This document shows positions 6,342-9,249 of a stretch of 9,249 nt of DNA, one piece after another. How positions within the stretch are numbered: position 1 is the stretch's first letter; the number at the start of each line of letters is the position of its first letter. The stretch covers positions 1 through 9,249 of the forward strand of contig CAZIGK010000048.1 of the NCBI GenBank assembly GCA_964538615.1, given 5' to 3'. The notes under the pieces were generated by a model. It was not told the DNA's origin, made no database searches, and saw only the letters and a program-made list of their open reading frames with translations. The position numbers were made by a program, and so were the translations under genes. This stretch comes from CAZIGK01 sp964538615. GTDB taxonomy: Bacteria; Pseudomonadota; Alphaproteobacteria; Rickettsiales; RI-342.

Positions 6342-6947
6342 ATGAAAAAACGGTTTGTGAGTGCGTGGTTGTTGCTGTGGCTGGTGTTGCCCATGGCGTC
6401 AGCGCGGGCAGATGTGGCAGGTGCCAAGGCCTTTGTGGATAGCATGTCTGGCCGTGTGGTGGAGGTGTTGAGACGCGATGCGGGGGATAAACCTGCCATC
6501 CGTAAAGCCTTGTTCAACGTATTGCATGATGCAGTGGATGTGCAGTGGGTATCGCTGTTTGTGTTGGGGAAATATCGCCGTCAGGTGGATGAAGCGGCCT
6601 TGAAGCATTATCAGGAACTTTATGCACCGTTCATGGTGTACACCTATGCTAACCGCTTTGCCGAATATTCCGGCGAGCAGCCTTTGACCAAAGACGCCAG
6701 CGAAACCAAACCAGGGGAGTATTTGGTGAAAACGCATATTGTACGCCCGGATAACCCACAGCCTGTACTGGTGGATTATCGGGTGCGGCAGGAAGGTGGC
6801 CAGTATAAAATATATGATGTGGTGATTGAAGGGGTGAGCATGCTGAACAGTCAGCGGCAGGAATTTGGCTCTGTGATTAGCCGCAAGGGGTTTGATTATC
6901 TGGTCGAGGTGCTGGATAAGCGGGTGAAGATGTTATCTTCCCGCTAG
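6342..6947 (+). CDS. mlaC: MlaC family periplasmic phospholipid-binding protein
   Basis: MlaC carries phospholipids across the periplasm between the outer-membrane MlaA complex and the inner-membrane MlaFEDB transporter. This protein has 201 residues, close to the usual 200-215. Residues 1-23 are a clear signal peptide (MKKR, hydrophobic core at 8-18, cleavage after SARA). The mature part shows the family layout: an N-terminal helical region, LGKYRRQVDEAALKHYQELY near 76-95, and a beta-rich C-terminal half with LVDYRV near 142-147, YKIYDVVIEGVSM near 154-166 and the closing helix FDYLVEVLDKR. The ATG at 6342 has GAGG eight bases upstream. The stop codon TAG (6945-6947) lies inside a 30-base repeat shared with the AIM24 gene end. 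Pairing with mlaA supports the call; the MlaD, E and F genes are not in this window. Confidence 0.9.
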   Translation: MKKRFVSAWLLLWLVLPMASARADVAGAKAFVDSMSGRVVEVLRRDAGDKPAIRKALFNVLHDAVDVQWVSLFVLGKYRRQVDEAALKHYQELYAPFMVYTYANRFAEYSGEQPLTKDASETKPGEYLVKTHIVRPDNPQPVLVDYRVRQEGGQYKIYDVVIEGVSMLNSQRQEFGSVISRKGFDYLVEVLDKRVKMLSSR

Positions 6948-6970
6948 AGAGTGCCGTCACGAGAGGGGGA
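6941..6970 (+). repeat. Stop-codon-associated repeat end, copy 2 (mlaC 3' end)
   Basis: This segment begins CCGCTAGAGAGTGCC and includes the mlaC TAG stop. It differs at three of 30 bases from the minus-strand sequence at the AIM24 stop (3290-3319), which is one end of the 146-base palindromic element. The similarity stops at 6970, and no matching opposite end was found before the next gene, so this is a partial or different member of the family. Confidence 0.65.
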
Positions 6971-7031
6971 TGTGGCGAACATGCGAAAAGGTGAAGGGGT
7001 TTGAGACCGAGGTGCGCAGCATGGAAAATGA

Positions 7032-7057
7032 AAAAGGGGGGCTTTGGCTCCCCTTTT
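7032..7057 (+). terminator. Rho-independent terminator after mlaC
   Basis: AAAAGGGGGGC (7032-7042) pairs with GCTCCCCTTTT (7047-7057) around the loop TTTG. This gives 11 pairs including one G-T wobble, with an A run before and a T run closing the stem. It lies 85 bases after the mlaC stop and 66 bases before the acyl-CoA dehydrogenase start, so it separates the two transcription units. Confidence 0.8.
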
Positions 7058-7122
7058 AACATTTCATCAGCAGGTGAGGGCTAGACTGAAAAGTGGGTCA
7101 ACCGAAACCGAAGGGATAGACC

Positions 7123-8922
7123 ATGCCGCAGTACCGCGCACCGCTGAAAGACTTTGCTTTTTTGCTGAACCATTACCTGCCATTGTCGCACTATACGGAT
7201 GTACCGGGATTTGCGCTGGCGCAAGAGATGATGGAACCGGTTTTGCAGGAGGCCGCCAAACTGTGCGAGGAGGTGTTGTTTCCCCTGAATCAGCCGGGAG
7301 ATCAGCAAGGATGCCGCTGGCAGGAGGGGCGGGTGAAAACGCCTGAGGGTTTTCCGGAAGCGTATCGGCTCTATCGGGAAGGGGGGTGGAGTGCCATTAC
7401 CTGTGAGGAAGCCTATGGCGGGCAAGGCTTGCCCGAATGGTTGAATATGGGGGTGGTGGAAATGATATGCTCCGCCAATTTGTCTTTTGGGATTACGCCG
7501 GGTTTAAGCCATGGTTTTTATCAGGCACTTTCGCTGCACGGGACGGATGCACAGAAGCAGACGTATTTGCCCAAACTGGCGAGCGGGGAGTGGTCTGGGG
7601 TGATGTGCCTCACCGAATCCCATTGCGGAACCGATTTGGGGCTGATTCGCACACAGGCGGTGCCGGTGGGGGACGGAACGTATAGGGTGACGGGGAACAA
7701 GATTTTTATTTCTTCTGGTGAACAGGATCTGACGGAAAATATTTTGCATCTGGTGCTGGCTAAATTACCGGATGCACCGGAGGGGGTGAAGGGTATTAGC
7801 CTGTTTCTGGTACCGAAGATGCTGGTGAAAAATGATGGCACCTTGGGCGAACGTAATGCGGTGCAATGTCTCTCCATTGAGCATAAGATGGGGATTAAGG
7901 CATCGCCTACCTGTGTGATGGAATATGATGGTGCGGTGGGGTATCTGGTCGGGGAGCCGCACAAAGGGTTGCGCGCCATGTTTACCATGATGAATGCGGC
8001 GCGGTTATATGTGGGGGTGCAGGGGCTGGGACTGGCGGAAGTGGCCTACCAGAACGCGCTGGCCTATGCGCAGGAGCGGGTGCAGGGGCGAGCACTGAAG
8101 GGAGCCATGGCCAAAGACAAGCCCGCAGACCCAATTATTGTGCACCCGGATGTACGGCTAAACCTCATGAAGATGCAGGCATTTACCGAAGGCGCACGTG
8201 CGTTGGCGCTGGAGGTGGCGATGCATTTGGATATTGCGCAGCATCATCCGGATGCCACACAGCGGCAGGCCAGTGATGATTTGGTGCAGCTTCTGACCCC
8301 CATTGTGAAAGCGTATTTTACCGATATGGGCTATGAAGTGACCAATGCAGCAATGCAGATTTATGGAGGGCATGGCTATATTGCGGAATATGGCATAGAG
8401 CAATATGCCCGCGATGCACGAATTGCGCAGATTTATGAAGGAGCGAACGGCATTCAGGCGATGGATTTGGTGGGGCGGAAGCTGGGGGTGGACTATGGGC
8501 GCTACCTGCGGCAGGTGTTTCACCCGATGGATGCCTGGGTGAAGGAGCATGCAGCACACCCGCAGTTGGGCGGTCTGGCGAAAGGCCTGAAGAAGGGCAT
8601 GGGGTGGTTGCAACAGGCCAGCCTGTGGATTGCCATGAAAGGGCTGGGAAACCCGGAAGAAGCGGGTGCAGGTGCCAGTGATTATTTGCGCATGTTTGGC
8701 GTGGTGATGCTGGGGTTTGTCTGGTGTAAACAGGCGCGTGCCGCGCTGGATGCATTGCAGGCTGGTCAGGGCGATGCCGAGATGTTGCAAGAGAAGTTGC
8801 GTACGGCGGAGTTCATGCTGGCACGGGTCGTGCCGACTGTGGCAGGAAACCTTGCCAGCCTGACACAGGGGGTTAAGCCGTTGCATATGCATATGCCGCT
8901 TGGGTCTGCGCATGGGGCATGA
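7123..8922 (+). CDS. Acyl-CoA dehydrogenase (large form with C-terminal extension)
   Basis: This FAD enzyme of 599 residues introduces the 2,3-double bond into acyl-CoA, the first oxidation of beta-oxidation. Family marks are the flavin and substrate segment MCLTESHCGTDLG (161-173), KIFISSGEQD (193-202), YGGHGYIAEYGIEQYARDARI (414-434) and the presumed catalytic base Glu439 in IYEGANGIQ. About 150 residues follow this motif, more than in the ordinary 380-residue enzymes. This fits the roughly 590-600-residue subgroup with an extra C-terminal domain, which includes the methylmercaptopropionyl-CoA dehydrogenase DmdC and many FadE-like proteins. The ATG at 7123 has AAGGGA six bases upstream. It stands apart from mlaC behind a terminator and converges with a partial gene on the right. 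A straight-chain fatty acyl substrate is likely but not shown by sequence. Confidence 0.95.
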   Translation: MPQYRAPLKDFAFLLNHYLPLSHYTDVPGFALAQEMMEPVLQEAAKLCEEVLFPLNQPGDQQGCRWQEGRVKTPEGFPEAYRLYREGGWSAITCEEAYGGQGLPEWLNMGVVEMICSANLSFGITPGLSHGFYQALSLHGTDAQKQTYLPKLASGEWSGVMCLTESHCGTDLGLIRTQAVPVGDGTYRVTGNKIFISSGEQDLTENILHLVLAKLPDAPEGVKGISLFLVPKMLVKNDGTLGERNAVQCLSIEHKMGIKASPTCVMEYDGAVGYLVGEPHKGLRAMFTMMNAARLYVGVQGLGLAEVAYQNALAYAQERVQGRALKGAMAKDKPADPIIVHPDVRLNLMKMQAFTEGARALALEVAMHLDIAQHHPDATQRQASDDLVQLLTPIVKAYFTDMGYEVTNAAMQIYGGHGYIAEYGIEQYARDARIAQIYEGANGIQAMDLVGRKLGVDYGRYLRQVFHPMDAWVKEHAAHPQLGGLAKGLKKGMGWLQQASLWIAMKGLGNPEEAGAGASDYLRMFGVVMLGFVWCKQARAALDALQAGQGDAEMLQEKLRTAEFMLARVVPTVAGNLASLTQGVKPLHMHMPLGSAHGA

Positions 8923-9094
8923 CGGGGTTTGGTTGGTGCGAGGGAAAAGAAGCGAGCACAGGAGTGCGAGCCTTTAGCGAACGCAGTGAGAGGGGCTTTA
9001 GCCCCGACGCGTAGCGAGGCTAGTAAGCCGAGCGAAGCCAAGAGAAGTTTTCCCGTGGATGCCTGCCTGCGCAGGCATGACGGGTGAGGAAAAT
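8923..9094. repeat. Right intergenic mosaic repeat block between convergent genes
   Basis: The 172 bases between the dehydrogenase stop and the partial right-hand gene are almost all repeat-like. They contain a copy of the aacgcagtgagaggggc module (8980-8996) also found at bases 1-17, and a hairpin ggggct-tt-agcccc (8992-9005). They also carry the ccgagcg.agccaag module (9028-9041) also found near 123-136, and a final hairpin repeat. No gene is supported. An open minus-strand frame through this block reads repeat sequence and is not credible. Confidence 0.6.
9052..9084. repeat. Hairpin repeat of the widespread 'PAQAGIH' type
   Basis: cccgt (9052-9056) pairs with acggg (9080-9084), and atgcctgc (9059-9066) pairs with gcaggcat (9071-9078) around a ctgc loop, giving 13 pairs. 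When translated on the minus strand it yields the phrase MPAQAGIH, which is known as a product of a dispersed intergenic repeat often mis-annotated as protein. It sits between convergent genes and could help to end transcription in both directions, although it lacks T tails. Confidence 0.65.
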
Positions 9095-9249
9095 CTACTG
9101 CCCATGATCTGCCATGGCGGTGGTGACCACGGCGGCGACTTCGTCATCATCCTGCGTGTTGCCGTGGCGGAACAGCAACCATTCATGCTTGCGATGGTAG
9201 CGGATGCTATAGACCAGTTCCCCCGGCAACCAACGGCGGCGAGTGGCAA
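9095..9249 (-). CDS. Partial gene of unknown function (C-terminal 50 residues)
   Basis: The gene runs off the right edge of the window. Reading the minus strand in the frame that skips the two outermost bases gives 50 residues ending at a TAG (9095-9097). They include the segments WLPGELVYSIRYHRKHEW and LLFRHGN, and an acidic, then alanine-rich tail. The alternation of charged and aromatic residues looks like real coding sequence. The competing open frame in the same strand reads on through the repeat block and is poor in composition. No family is recognised, and no start can be given. It converges with the acyl-CoA dehydrogenase gene. Confidence 0.5.
   Translation of the reverse strand, partial: ATRRRWLPGELVYSIRYHRKHEWLLFRHGNTQDDDEVAAVVTTAMADHGQ

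Noticed and set aside
6328..6345. Five-codon frame (MRRCL) overlapping the mlaC start as ATGA, a possible leader peptide
   Set aside because: The upstream AGAGGA is too close to its ATG for a usual site, and a frame this short arises easily by chance.
5675..6517. A 280-codon open frame on the minus strand
   Set aside because: It runs antisense across the end of mlaA, its terminator and the start of mlaC, and its composition is that of a shadow frame with no recognisable family.
8158..8913. A 251-codon minus-strand frame
   Set aside because: It is wholly antisense to the well-supported acyl-CoA dehydrogenase and is rich in His, Gln and Arg, as expected of a shadow.
8998..9249. A minus-strand frame reaching the right edge
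   Set aside because: Its C-terminal half is translated repeat sequence (MPAQAGIH and following); another frame in the same strand gives a better protein ending at 9095.
1..9249. CRISPR array, tRNA, rRNA, transposase or a defence island
   Set aside because: No regularly spaced repeats, no cloverleaf or rRNA sequence and no transposase or nuclease-like protein was seen in any frame; the genes are ordinary housekeeping and catabolic families.

Overview
The window looks like an ordinary chromosomal stretch of a Gram-negative alphaproteobacterium of middling GC content (roughly 54% by eye). The evidence is an outer-membrane lipid-asymmetry pair (MlaA, MlaC), an alphaproteobacterial-looking MetF, and dispersed palindromic repeats between genes. 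The genus cannot be fixed from the sequence alone; a Rhodospirillales- or Micavibrio-like lineage is only a guess.

Layout. On the minus strand, read right to left from about 4976 to 151, lie metF, an AIM24/TIGR00266-family gene, a long-chain acyl-CoA synthetase (fadD-like) and a 3-ketoacyl-CoA thiolase (fadA-like). metF and the AIM24 gene share an ATGA stop/start overlap. fadD and the thiolase are 9 bases apart, with the thiolase ribosome binding site right at the fadD stop. A 146-base palindromic element separates the two pairs. On the plus strand, from 5273, lie mlaA with a very strong terminator, mlaC with its own terminator, and a large acyl-CoA dehydrogenase. The last 155 bases hold the C-terminus of an unidentified minus-strand gene that converges on the dehydrogenase.

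Function. Three genes supply steps of fatty-acid beta-oxidation: activation (FadD), first oxidation (acyl-CoA dehydrogenase) and thiolysis (FadA). The hydratase and hydroxyacyl dehydrogenase are not in the window. MlaA and MlaC remove misplaced phospholipids from the outer membrane and carry them across the periplasm; the inner-membrane MlaFEDB part is not here. MetF makes 5-methyltetrahydrofolate for methionine synthesis. No defence system, mobile-element transposase, CRISPR array, tRNA or rRNA was seen.

The most unusual part is the noncoding sequence. A coding-compatible inverted-repeat element begins at the AIM24 stop codon. A 30-base relative of its end sits at the mlaC stop codon with 27 of 30 bases the same, so one repeat family appears to provide gene ends. 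A second, mosaic repeat family occurs at both ends of the window, at one end as part of the thiolase terminator and at the other beside a hairpin repeat. MlaA appears to lack the lipoprotein cysteine motif.
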